Of a stretch of 64,000 nt of DNA, positions 44,971 to 53,037 are shown one piece after another. The notes below the pieces were generated by a model that did no database searches, was not told where the DNA came from, and was given only the letters and a program-made list of their open reading frames with translations. A program made the translations under genes and the position numbers. Numbering within the stretch: position 1 is the first letter of the stretch; each line of letters starts with the position of its first letter. The stretch covers positions 3,410,001 through 3,474,000 of the forward strand of contig NZ_CP019699.1 in NCBI RefSeq assembly GCF_002005165.1, written 5' to 3'. This stretch comes from Novibacillus thermophilus. Its GTDB lineage: Bacteria > Bacillota > Bacilli > Thermoactinomycetales > Novibacillaceae.

Positions 44971-45354
44971 ATGCTTCCTAACCGACTAGACCAGTTAAGG
45001 CGGCAGCATAACTTAACTCACCAACAAATGGCCGACAAATTGGGAATTACCCGCCAAGCCTACGGCCATTATGAGAATGGTAAGCGAGAACCAGACTGCG
45101 AAACGTTAAAAAAAATAGCAGACTTTTTTCATACCTCCATTGACTACCTTTTAGGTAGAACGGATAACACTTCACAACAGTGTAACAATCAAGAAAAACT
45201 GGTTGAGCAATACCCTGACCATTCTGACATTGATCAGGACTTACTTCGAAGAATTGTTGAAACAACAAAAGAGGACCCGTATCAATCTTTATTTTTTGAC
45301 GATACATTAGGTACACCGAAGGATGAAAGAGAAGAGATTGTACGGGGGCTTTGA
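44971..45354 (+). CDS. Second XRE-family helix-turn-helix protein
   Basis: About 127 residues from the ATG at 44971, nine bases behind GGGAG. The DNA-binding part is LRRQHNLTHQQMADKLGITRQ and AYGHYENGKREPDCETLKKIADFF, ending in the YLLGRTD common in phage-type C1 repressors. The C-terminal 60 residues are acidic and of unknown role. It is 76 bp after the first XRE gene with the same orientation and the same AT-rich composition, which suggests a shared acquired segment. Confidence 0.85.
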   Translation: MLPNRLDQLRRQHNLTHQQMADKLGITRQAYGHYENGKREPDCETLKKIADFFHTSIDYLLGRTDNTSQQCNNQEKLVEQYPDHSDIDQDLLRRIVETTKEDPYQSLFFDDTLGTPKDEREEIVRGL

Positions 45355-45403
45355 AACTGCGAAAAAAGTACAAAAAATAAAAAGAACTATGCAGGGATTG
45401 GCC

Positions 45404-45420
45404 ATATCACAATGTGATAT
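45404..45420. repeat. Perfect short inverted repeat
   Basis: ATATCACA and TGTGATAT about a single central A, about 50 bp after the second XRE gene. It could be an operator for one of the two XRE proteins, since it lies upstream of the VOC gene. No promoter was fixed next to it. Confidence 0.5.
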
Positions 45421-45614
45421 TGCTAAAACCTTCAATGTAAACGCCTATTAAGATTAAAGGTTGTGATCACCTTTCCAATGCCATGATCGCATGCATTGGC
45501 AAGAGTTCATTTTACTGTTATACTTATGAAAAGTAATTAAGTATAAATAGGTAATTAAGATGAGGAAATATAGATCGAGACGCGGAGCCAATTGAAATAA
45601 AAAGGAGAATCGTT

Positions 45615-46478
45615 GTGGAAAGGAAATTTTTCCAGAAGCCATCAATTTACGTCGGTGAAGTGAGTGTGAATGTAACGAACTTAGAAAGATCCCTTCATTT
45701 TTATAAAGATTTCATGGGGTTTCGCGTATTAAAGCAAACCAATCGGAAAGCCATTCTGACAGCAGATGGAAAGACAGCTTTACTCACATTAGAGCAACCG
45801 GAGGATGTCGTACCGAAAGCGGGGAGAACGACGGGATTGTATCACTTTGCAGTGTTACTGCCTGAAAGAAAAGAGCTTGCGACATTTCTCAAACATCTTA
45901 TTCAAACGACGGGACATCAGATCCGATTAGGCGCATCCGATCATTATGTGAGTGAAGCGCTGTATTTTGACGATCCCGATGGCAATGGCATTGAGGTGGC
46001 CCGGGACCGCCCGTCCTCCGAATGGAATTGGCATGGTGAAAAGGTTGAAATGGCCACCGTTGCCCTTGATGCAGACGATTTGCTTTCAGAGGCCGATGAA
46101 GAATGGACAGGCATGCCGGAGGAGACGTTAATCGGACATATTCACTTACATGTTTCTGACCTGGAGACAACCGAACATTTTTACGTCAATGGCTTGGGAT
46201 TTAACATTGTGACAAGATACCCCGGGGCTTTATTTGCTTCCACCAACGGCTATCATCACCATCTCGGTCTCAACGTCTGGAATGGCGTCGGGGCACCGAA
46301 ACCGGCTGAAAACAGCGTCGGGTTAAATTGGTTCACGTTGGTGTTCCCTGATGAGGAAAGGAGAAGCCAAACGGTCGATCAGTTACACCGTATCGGCATG
46401 AGTGTGAAGAAGGAGGATGACGACTACGTCACAGAAGATCCTTCAGGGAACAGAATACGGCTTAAAGTGGAGAGGTGA
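45615..46478 (+). CDS. VOC-family protein (glyoxalase/extradiol dioxygenase-like, CatE type)
   Basis: A 287-residue protein from a GTG behind AAAGGAG. It is a tandem repeat of the vicinal-oxygen-chelate fold: first half VGEVSVNVTNLERSLHFYKDF to LYFDDPDGNGIEVARD, second half IGHIHLHVSDLETTEHFYV to VTEDPSGNRIRLKVE. Metal ligands are seen as His in YHFAVLL, Glu in GIEVARD, and His in GHIHLHV. This architecture fits Bacillus CatE/YfiE-type catechol 2,3-dioxygenases, but the substrate is unproven. Its tail overlaps the convergent nucleotidyltransferase gene by 17 bp. Confidence 0.9.
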   Translation: MERKFFQKPSIYVGEVSVNVTNLERSLHFYKDFMGFRVLKQTNRKAILTADGKTALLTLEQPEDVVPKAGRTTGLYHFAVLLPERKELATFLKHLIQTTGHQIRLGASDHYVSEALYFDDPDGNGIEVARDRPSSEWNWHGEKVEMATVALDADDLLSEADEEWTGMPEETLIGHIHLHVSDLETTEHFYVNGLGFNIVTRYPGALFASTNGYHHHLGLNVWNGVGAPKPAENSVGLNWFTLVFPDEERRSQTVDQLHRIGMSVKKEDDDYVTEDPSGNRIRLKVER

Positions 46479-46764
46479 TTGTTCCTTTGACACGATCCAT
46501 TGTTATCGGAATGTCTTTTCCAGTATCGATAATCTCTTGAACCAATCCTGTTGGCTCCATGTATTCTTTCGCGGTAAAGGCAATTGGTTCCAGATCCACA
46601 TCGTAGTCCATTGCAGTCAACAATAAAAAAGCCGTCCCTTCCACACGACCCATTTTTTCAAAATAATCGGAGAATATGGCCAGATCCATATCACTATCTT
46701 TATCAAACGTGCCTTTCGCATAAGAACCAAATAAAATCGCCTTTTTAATAGGAAAGCACCACAC
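46462..46764 (-). CDS. MNT-type nucleotidyltransferase domain protein, probably cut at the N-terminus
   Basis: About 100 residues. The nucleotidyltransferase motif is AILFGSYAKGTFDKDSDMDL with the two catalytic Asp. A GTG start at 46764 gives MWCFPIKKAILFGS; the 20–30 residues that normally precede the glycine-serine motif are absent and a stop lies nine codons upstream. Such small enzymes usually partner an HEPN toxin (MNT–HEPN antitoxin by AMPylation), but no HEPN gene is adjacent. It is probably a remnant left by a recombination event next to dusB. Confidence 0.7.
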   Translation of the reverse strand: MWCFPIKKAILFGSYAKGTFDKDSDMDLAIFSDYFEKMGRVEGTAFLLLTAMDYDVDLEPIAFTAKEYMEPTGLVQEIIDTGKDIPITMDRVKGTITSPL

Positions 46765-46791
46765 TATGGCGCTCGAGCAAGTGTCATACCT

Positions 46792-47808
46792 TTATGCAGG
46801 TTGTCTCGTCGATGGATCCTGACGTTCTTCATACTGTTTGACGAATTCGGTGAGGACGCGGGCCATGCCTTCCCGGGTCGTTTGCCTGTTCACTTCGTCC
46901 TTGATGCGGGAAGCTCCCCGCATGCCTTTGACATACCACGACGCGTGCTTGCGCATTTCGCGGATGGCCACATCTTCGCCCTTCAGTGCGATGAGACGGT
47001 CCATGTGTAGTAAGGCAATCTCAATCTTCTCCTGCGGTGTCGGCTCCGGCAACAATTCACCATGGGTCAAATAATGGACGGTCCGGTACAGCATCCACGG
47101 GTTCCCCAGGGCAGCGCGTCCAATCATCACGGCGTCGCAACCGGTCGTCTCCAGCATCCGCTTCGCGTCTTGAGGCGTTTTGACATCCCCGTTCCCGATA
47201 ACGGGAATGGTGACCGCTTCCTTCACTTGCCGGATAATGTCCCAGTTCGCTTTTCCGGTGTACATTTGCTGGCGGGTGCGCCCGTGCAACGCGATCGCTT
47301 GAGCACCTGCCCGCTCGGCCGCTTGCGCATTTTCAACGGCGTAAATGTGTTTCTCATCCCAGCCCATGCGCATTTTCACCGTCACCGGTTTATCTACCGC
47401 CTGCACGACAGCTGAGACCATCTGTTCTATTTTGCCCGGGTCGAGGAGCCAGCGGGCCCCGGCGTCACACTTGACGAGTTTGGGCGCCGGACAGCCCATA
47501 TTGATATCTATAATGTCGGCGTTCGTCTGTTGATCCACGATCCGCGCCGCTTCGACTAACGTCTCTTGGTCTCCCCCAATTATCTGCAAGGAGAGCGGCT
47601 TTTCCCGTTCATCGACGTAAAGCATTTTCATCGAGCGTTTGTTTCCGTTTAAGATCGCTTTGTCGCTCACCATTTCAGCGCAGACGAGGCCGCAACCGAA
47701 CTCTTTGGCAATCAGGCGAAATGCCGGGTTACACACACCGGCCATCGGAGCTAATACCACATTGTTTTTCGTTTCAATCGGCCCGATTTTCAGTTTCATC
47801 GGTTGCAT
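46792..47808 (-). CDS. dusB: tRNA-dihydrouridine synthase
   Basis: A 338-residue flavoenzyme that reduces specific uridines in tRNA. VVLAPMAGVCNPAFRLI is the FMN-binding start, the catalytic Cys is in INMGCPAPKLVKCDAG, VTVKMRMGW and IALHGRTRQQMYTGKANW line the barrel, and VIGNGDVKTPQDAKRM and VMIGRAALGNPW bind phosphate. A C-terminal helical domain completes it. It matches the DusB branch common in Bacillota. It is transcribed alone on the minus strand; its promoter lies in the following intergenic segment. Confidence 0.96.
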   Translation of the reverse strand: MQPMKLKIGPIETKNNVVLAPMAGVCNPAFRLIAKEFGCGLVCAEMVSDKAILNGNKRSMKMLYVDEREKPLSLQIIGGDQETLVEAARIVDQQTNADIIDINMGCPAPKLVKCDAGARWLLDPGKIEQMVSAVVQAVDKPVTVKMRMGWDEKHIYAVENAQAAERAGAQAIALHGRTRQQMYTGKANWDIIRQVKEAVTIPVIGNGDVKTPQDAKRMLETTGCDAVMIGRAALGNPWMLYRTVHYLTHGELLPEPTPQEKIEIALLHMDRLIALKGEDVAIREMRKHASWYVKGMRGASRIKDEVNRQTTREGMARVLTEFVKQYEERQDPSTRQPA

Positions 47809-48132
47809 GGTGAACCCCCTTCCTAGCTTTCACAACAGATCAGACTCGTTTATAATTTAACTGCGAATGGCAATATGGTCAGAGTTTTGGTGCGCGACAT
47901 CAATGTGTCGCCCAATAATTGTTCAAATTGGAGACGTATTAAATCAAACCGTGACCGGTGTCCCTAAATTCCACCAAAAGTCACCACCACTATCAGAAGT
48001 TTCTCTACAAACGACTGAACGCTTTTAACAGTCGTCCATCAGCTGTTTAAGATTTCTTCACGTGTTGCTACACCTTTATCTTGAACACTTTTACGCTAGT
48101 ATATCACGAATACCAGAATTAATGAAAAATGG
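47809..48132. other. Intergenic region between dusB and wecB
   Basis: About 320 bp without a supported gene. It must hold the dusB promoter (AT-rich DNA around 47850 on the minus strand). No RNA gene, repeat or strong terminator for wecB was recognised. Confidence 0.4.
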
Positions 48133-49278
48133 TCACGGCTGAAATGAATCCGGCCGCTTGTCCCTCCGCTTAAAGTGGTACAGGATCGCTTCCACGATGC
48201 GACGCGACGCCTCGCCGTCCCCGTACGGGTTCGACGCTTTCGCCATCTGCTGGTAGGTCCCTTCGTCCGTCAAAAGCTCCTTGCTCATGGCGTAAATCGT
48301 ATCTTCGTCCGTTCCGGCGAGTTTCAGCGTTCCGGCTTCAATTCCTTCCGGGCGCTCCGTCGTGTCACGCAAGACGAGGACCGGCACACCTAGGGAAGGT
48401 GCTTCTTCCTGCACACCGCCTGAATCTGTCAAAATCATGTAAGAGCGTGCCGCAAAGTTATGGAAGTGGAATACATCCAGCGGCTCGATCAGATGGATAC
48501 GCGGATCATGGCCCAACACGTCATCGGCTACTTCGCGTACGGCCGGATTGAGGTGAACGGGATATACGACCTGGGTATCCGGAAACTCGTCCACCAGCCG
48601 TTTGACCGCGCGAAACATCTGCCGCATACGATCCCCCAGATTTTCCCTGCGGTGGGCTGTCAGCAGAATCAGGCGATTATCTCCGACACGGCGCAACACG
48701 TCGTGCTCATACGTCTCGGTGACCGTCGTTTTCAACGCGTCAATGGCCGTATTCCCTGTAATAAAAATTGCGTCTTCCGGTTTGTTCTCATTCAGCAAAT
48801 TAGCCGCCGCCTTCTTAGTCGGAGCAAAATGCAAGTCCGTCATGACACCGGTTAGCTGACGGTTCATCTCCTCAGGGTAGGGGGAAAATTTGTTCCACGT
48901 CCTGAGGCCCGCTTCCACATGCCCGACAGCTATCTGGTTGTAGAAAGCGGCCAGACTGGCAACGAAGGTCGTTGTCGTATCTCCGTGGACGAGGACGATG
49001 TCGGGCTGTACGTCCTTCATCACGCCGTCCAACCCTTCGAGCGCTCGCGTCGTCACTTCCGTCAGTGTCTGGCGGTCTTTCATGATGTTCAGGTCGTAAT
49101 CCGGCGTAATGTCGAAAATATCCAGCACTTGATCCAACATTTGGCGGTGCTGTGCTGTCACGGTGACGATCGGTTCAATGTGTTCGGGATATTTCTTCAG
49201 TTCCAACACTAACGGAGCCATCTTGATCGCTTCCGGGCGCGTCCCGAAGATGGTCATGACTTTGATCGGTTCTGGCAT
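48133..49278 (-). CDS. wecB: UDP-N-acetylglucosamine 2-epimerase (non-hydrolysing)
   Basis: A 381-residue GT-B-fold enzyme that converts UDP-GlcNAc to UDP-ManNAc for teichoic acid linkage units or capsule. MTIFGTRPEAIKMAPLV, VHGDTTTTFVASLAAF, VGHVEAGLRTW, LLTAHRRENLG and TDSGGVQEEAPSLGVPVLVLRDTTERPE are all present. It corresponds to MnaA of Bacillus. It is transcribed alone. A UDP-glucose dehydrogenase remnant lies 3 kb away, hinting at a former wall-polysaccharide locus here. Confidence 0.96.
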   Translation of the reverse strand: MPEPIKVMTIFGTRPEAIKMAPLVLELKKYPEHIEPIVTVTAQHRQMLDQVLDIFDITPDYDLNIMKDRQTLTEVTTRALEGLDGVMKDVQPDIVLVHGDTTTTFVASLAAFYNQIAVGHVEAGLRTWNKFSPYPEEMNRQLTGVMTDLHFAPTKKAAANLLNENKPEDAIFITGNTAIDALKTTVTETYEHDVLRRVGDNRLILLTAHRRENLGDRMRQMFRAVKRLVDEFPDTQVVYPVHLNPAVREVADDVLGHDPRIHLIEPLDVFHFHNFAARSYMILTDSGGVQEEAPSLGVPVLVLRDTTERPEGIEAGTLKLAGTDEDTIYAMSKELLTDEGTYQQMAKASNPYGDGEASRRIVEAILYHFKRRDKRPDSFQP

Positions 49279-49534
49279 AATTTGTCTCCTATCGAGTATA
49301 AGTGCAGTTCCTACTGTTTATGCATTGCAAACACCCTCCGGTGAGGGTGACAGGGTGACGAACTTCACATGAAAATTAGACAAACTCCGTTATAAGTGTA
49401 CGAGACTTGCGATTTATCGTCAACATGGGAGACCCAGCGCTCAAATGAATCTAAAAAAAGATAACTCTTTCTGACTGTAATGGAAAATCACTTTTAGAAT
49501 GCTACGGCGGCCACATTTTGCATTCCCTCTGAGT

Positions 49535-50821
49535 TTAGAGATCTATTGCAGAAGGAAAATCTTTATACGCATCAATTCCTTGAGAAAAACCAAGAGATTC
49601 ATCGCATTTTCTAATAAATTGTAAAACAGTATCTTCTACTAGTTTGTACGAATGTTCCTCTATCGGATCAAAACCATGAGCAAGAAAACTTCTATTTCTG
49701 ATCTCAACAATATTTTTAATCCTTTCTTTCCACTCTTTCCAAGCAGCAGATATAGGGTGTCCCAATATATCTAGAAGCTCGTAAGTATCGACCAGTCCTA
49801 ATTTGATTCTCCCCTTATTGTCCTTAAACTTACTGTAATCATCGTGGTAGTTTTCCGGAATTTTGTCTAGTTTTATATCAGAAGATAACATTCTCTCTTT
49901 ACTAGTCATGAGAGAAAATTGAGCATACATCTCTACTGCGCGATAAATCCGGGCCGTAGCATCGTCGTATAGACCTCGCCTACCTTTTCTCATGGCATTG
50001 TATATCACATCATAGACAAGCAAAAATCCAGGGCCTGGTGGCCATTTTTTGTTATCAGGAGACCACTTTTTAATAAATTCTTTATAATTAGCCAGCTTTT
50101 TTACCGTTTCGTTGTAGCCTGATATGTGTGGATCGTGCTTGTAGAGATCAAAATATTGTACAGCACCATGGTAATCAAATCGATCCCAGGCTTGAAACCC
50201 TTTCGTTAAATAATAATACTTGTTCAACTCGTCCTCATGTTCATCTACAAAACCATACTGTTGCAATTGATCCAATGTTTGTAGAGCAGCAGTATAATTA
50301 TTCTTATTAAAATTTTCCTTCCAGACATTCAGTCCGCGCCTAATAAACGCCTTATTGACTGGAATCCGCTTGCTTTTTTCCATCCCGTCTTTAACCCGAA
50401 TCAAGTCTTGCCGCACGCCGGTAACAACATTTAGCTTACACTCGGGGTGTTCAATTCCTGCGGCTCCTAAACCAGCTACCATTGAAACCGTGCCACCTGT
50501 ATAGTCGACAATAACTTCATGACCTTCTTCAACATATTTTTCAATATATTGAAGAGCCTTTTCATACGTGTCATAAGGATCGTCGGTATCGACGGGAACA
50601 ATCAAATATTGATTCTCAGTTAAGTTCGTCTGCTTGACTATGCTCTCCCGATGCTTACCTGTCTCCCCAACTTCCCCTTCTCCATCAATCATCGTGCAAC
50701 TGCCACGATGATTGATGGTTGGAGCTGAACAGAAAAAAATAACATAATCCGGTTCATTATTTTGGATAGACGTGACAATCGGCCTGTCACTACCACCTAC
50801 CGTTGACAACAAAACCCTCAT
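49535..50821 (-). CDS. CARF–HEPN protein, Cas02710 (TIGR02710) family
   Basis: About 428 residues from the ATG at 50821, six bases behind GGAGGTG. The N-terminal CARF (Rossmann) domain opens VLLSTVGGSDRPIVTSI and has the ligand loop IVDYTGGTVSMVAGLGAA. CARF domains bind cyclic oligoadenylates made by type III CRISPR complexes. A linker of helices follows, then a C-terminal HEPN-like RNase domain with YDDATARIYRAVEMYAQF and the motif RNRSFLAHGF (R380…H387 counted from the upstream ATG at 50836). So it is built like a ligand-switched ribonuclease. No cas gene or CRISPR repeat is in the window, so it is an orphan here. Confidence 0.82.
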   Translation of the reverse strand: MRVLLSTVGGSDRPIVTSIQNNEPDYVIFFCSAPTINHRGSCTMIDGEGEVGETGKHRESIVKQTNLTENQYLIVPVDTDDPYDTYEKALQYIEKYVEEGHEVIVDYTGGTVSMVAGLGAAGIEHPECKLNVVTGVRQDLIRVKDGMEKSKRIPVNKAFIRRGLNVWKENFNKNNYTAALQTLDQLQQYGFVDEHEDELNKYYYLTKGFQAWDRFDYHGAVQYFDLYKHDPHISGYNETVKKLANYKEFIKKWSPDNKKWPPGPGFLLVYDVIYNAMRKGRRGLYDDATARIYRAVEMYAQFSLMTSKERMLSSDIKLDKIPENYHDDYSKFKDNKGRIKLGLVDTYELLDILGHPISAAWKEWKERIKNIVEIRNRSFLAHGFDPIEEHSYKLVEDTVLQFIRKCDESLGFSQGIDAYKDFPSAIDL

Positions 50822-50930
50822 TTTTTCCACCTCCACGGAATGTAGTCATTTTTCTAGGGAGTACCACCGTCTCGATGGTGATTTCCGGTGAATCCGGTTC
50901 TTCGTAAGGGGCCGAAACCCTGTAAATCCC

Positions 50931-51196
50931 TTAACCTCTTCTGTTCTTGTAGGACACGCCTTTATCGATATTATCGTAACGCATCGCCGCCGGATAAATG
51001 ATGAGGCGCACCCGATCCTACGGATAGTAGTGCTTCAGCAGGACATGGTAATTTTCCCGATATCGTCCAGCACGTCATCTTCTCTCCAACTGAGACTGTC
51101 AATGGCGATCCAGTGATCAGGTCTAAATCCGATAAACTCTAGTCCGTCAGCTCCAGGGCAGACATGTTCTTCGTCCGGTTCAGTAGTACCTTGCAT
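50931..51196 (-). pseudogene. Decayed small gene upstream of the CARF–HEPN gene
   Basis: On the minus strand an ATG at 51196 follows a very strong ribosome site (GGAGGTGGGGGGAGG). The frame gives 53 residues, including FIGFRPDHWIAIDSLSWRED, and stops at 51035. In the next frame the protein-like text goes on: ENYHVLLKHYYP, a TAG, then DRVRLIIYPAAMRYDN and IDKGVSYKNRRG to a stop at 50931. One missing G near 51052 and one nonsense codon explain the breaks. The whole would be about 88 residues. I do not recognise the family. It is co-oriented with the CARF gene, 110 bp away. Confidence 0.5.
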
Positions 51197-51278
51197 CCTC
51201 CCCCCACCTCCTCCCGTTGAATAAGGACGCCCCCCGTGCGGTCCGGTCGATGATGGGCTCCTTTATGTGCTGTTGTGC

Positions 51279-52088
51279 TTATTCAAATATTCCTCCCGTA
51301 TAGCCAAAACACCCCAACTGGTGGCTGTCATTGTGAAAATCTGATCCGCCGGTCATGAATAAACCGAATTCTTCCGCCATTTGCCGATACCTTCGATTGG
51401 CGTCCTCATCCTGTTCCCGGTGCCACACTTCAAGGCCGTCAAACTCACACGTCTTCAACAGCTCCCTGACCAGATTATCGTCGTGAAGATGGACTGGATG
51501 TGCCAGTACGGCTTGCCCGCCCGCTGCATGAATCAGTTCAATGCCCTCCTGGGGCGATAATACGACTTTATCCAGGGCGCACGGCTTGCCGTCAGCCAAG
51601 TATTCGTCAAACACCGTTTGGTAATCCGACACATACCCTTTCTTTACAATTGCTTTCGCAATGTGGGGTCGGCCGATGACACCGCCTTGACTGAATTCTT
51701 TCACGTCCTCTATCGTCATCGGCATACCGAGATCCGTAAACTTCTGTATAATGCGATATGCCCGATCTTCTCTGCCTTCCCGCATGCGGGACAACGTCTG
51801 ATGCAATTCGGACGGGTCTCTCAGGTCGTACCCGAGAACGTCGACGCTTTTACCGCGATACTTCGTACTGAGCTCCACCCCTGCAATGACGTGAACGCCT
51901 AACGCTCGACCGGCACGCTGGGCTTCCTCTACACCAGCCAACGTGTCGTGATCTGTGATCGCAATATGCTTCAGTCCAACTTCTTTTGCCTTTTTCACCA
52001 GTTCTTCCGGTGTGTAATCTCCATCAGATGCTGTCGTGTGCACGTGGAGATCGAATGAACCTCCTTGGACGGCCGTTTCGATAGACAT
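51279..52088 (-). CDS. PHP-domain phosphoesterase (YciV/TrpH-like)
   Basis: A 269-residue metal-dependent phosphoesterase. The first metal motif is FDLHVHTTASDG, the second AITDHDTLAGV, then VIAGVELSTKY, RPHIAKAIV, VLAHPVHLH and the last FMTGGSDFHND. The family removes phosphate from 3',5'-bisphosphonucleosides or trims 5' ends of short RNAs. A single gene; the AGGCTCG-type leader has no clear ribosome site beyond GGGAGG at about 52100. Confidence 0.9.
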   Translation of the reverse strand: MSIETAVQGGSFDLHVHTTASDGDYTPEELVKKAKEVGLKHIAITDHDTLAGVEEAQRAGRALGVHVIAGVELSTKYRGKSVDVLGYDLRDPSELHQTLSRMREGREDRAYRIIQKFTDLGMPMTIEDVKEFSQGGVIGRPHIAKAIVKKGYVSDYQTVFDEYLADGKPCALDKVVLSPQEGIELIHAAGGQAVLAHPVHLHDDNLVRELLKTCEFDGLEVWHREQDEDANRRYRQMAEEFGLFMTGGSDFHNDSHQLGCFGYTGGIFE

Positions 52089-52139
52089 TCGGCGAGCCTC
52101 CCGGGAAAAGATTAATCATCAGTCTTGGCAACCATACGT

Positions 52140-52166
52140 TAAAGAGCGCCATCGCGCTCGGCGCTC
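52140..52166 (-). terminator. Stem-loop after the ugd remnant
   Basis: GAGCGCC (52166–52160 on the minus strand) pairs with GGCGCTC (52150–52144) around a nine-base loop and is followed by TTTA. It probably ended the former ugd transcript. Confidence 0.5.
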
Positions 52167-52179
52167 AACCGTTCACGAA

Positions 52180-52747
52180 CTATCCCTGATGATAGCATTG
52201 TATGACAGTAACCGGCTCCTCGCCACGCCGGATGTTCGGTCGGCTGATGGAATAAAATTCATCCCATTCGGTCAAAAGACAGAGGGCTCCACAATCTTTT
52301 GCCGCCTCCAACGCATCGGAACACCACTTAATGTGCGGAGAGTTGATCACAGCTTTAAAATTGTGCATAGCATCAGGATCGTACACCTTCACCCGCGCGT
52401 CTAACTTCAACAATTCCCCCACAATCTCGACGGACGGTGCTTCTCTCACATCGTCCGTATTCGGTTTAAAGGCCAGTCCCCAGATGCCAATCGTTTTCCC
52501 GGCAAAGGACTCGCGTGACTGCCTTCATTTCCTCAATGACGTTGTACCGCTGGTCTTCGTTCACATGAACGACAGATTTCAACAATTTAAAATCGTAATC
52601 CACATTTCCGGGTATTTAAATCAAGGCTTTTGTATCCTTCGGGAAGCAGATCCCACCGTAGCCGATCCCGGCGTTAAGAAGGCCGGGCCGATCCGCTTGT
52701 CGTACCCCATCCATTTGGCTACCTTCGTCACGTCCGCCCCGACTTTA
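52180..52747 (-). pseudogene. ugd: UDP-glucose 6-dehydrogenase, broken C-terminal remnant
   Basis: Several frames together spell the second half of a UDP-glucose dehydrogenase: [40 protein letters not shown] (the active-site Cys is kept, with Ile for Ser before it), NVDYDFKLLKSVVHVNEDQR, then frameshifts, and REAPSVEIVGELLKLDARVK to a shifted C-terminus. The N-terminal NAD domain of about 240 residues is missing. In intact form it makes UDP-glucuronate for teichuronic acid or capsule. Confidence 0.85.
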
Positions 52748-53037
52748 ATACTTGGTAAAATATGGGGGGGACATGATCTATTATCGGATAAACAGCGACA
52801 AATGTAAAATGTCTTTCACTATTTTGACAGAATTTGACATCATCTAGGCGGTTGTGAGACTTTCATTCTACGACTATGGGCATGCGGGCGGAAGAAAAAA
52901 ATGGAAAATCTACAACTTACGACACTTTACGACATTTTCATCTTTTTCTTACACTGGTGTAGGAGAGATTTAGGTGTAAAGGGTGAAGGAAGATTAAGGA
53001 AGATACACATCGAAATAAAGACGTTGTCGACAATCCG

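Noticed and set aside
49331-49350. Small hairpin CACCCTC/GAGGGTG upstream of wecB
   Set aside because: Seven-bp stem without a T-run and not at a gene end, so it is not called a terminator; an operator is possible but unsupported.
50822-51278. A YolD-like or restriction-related gene before the CARF gene
   Set aside because: The residual protein sequence did not fit either family on inspection, so only an unassigned decayed gene is reported.
49535-53037. CRISPR repeats or cas genes near the CARF–HEPN gene
   Set aside because: No regularly spaced direct repeats and no Cas1, Cas2, Cas10 or Csm/Cmr-like frame was seen on either strand.
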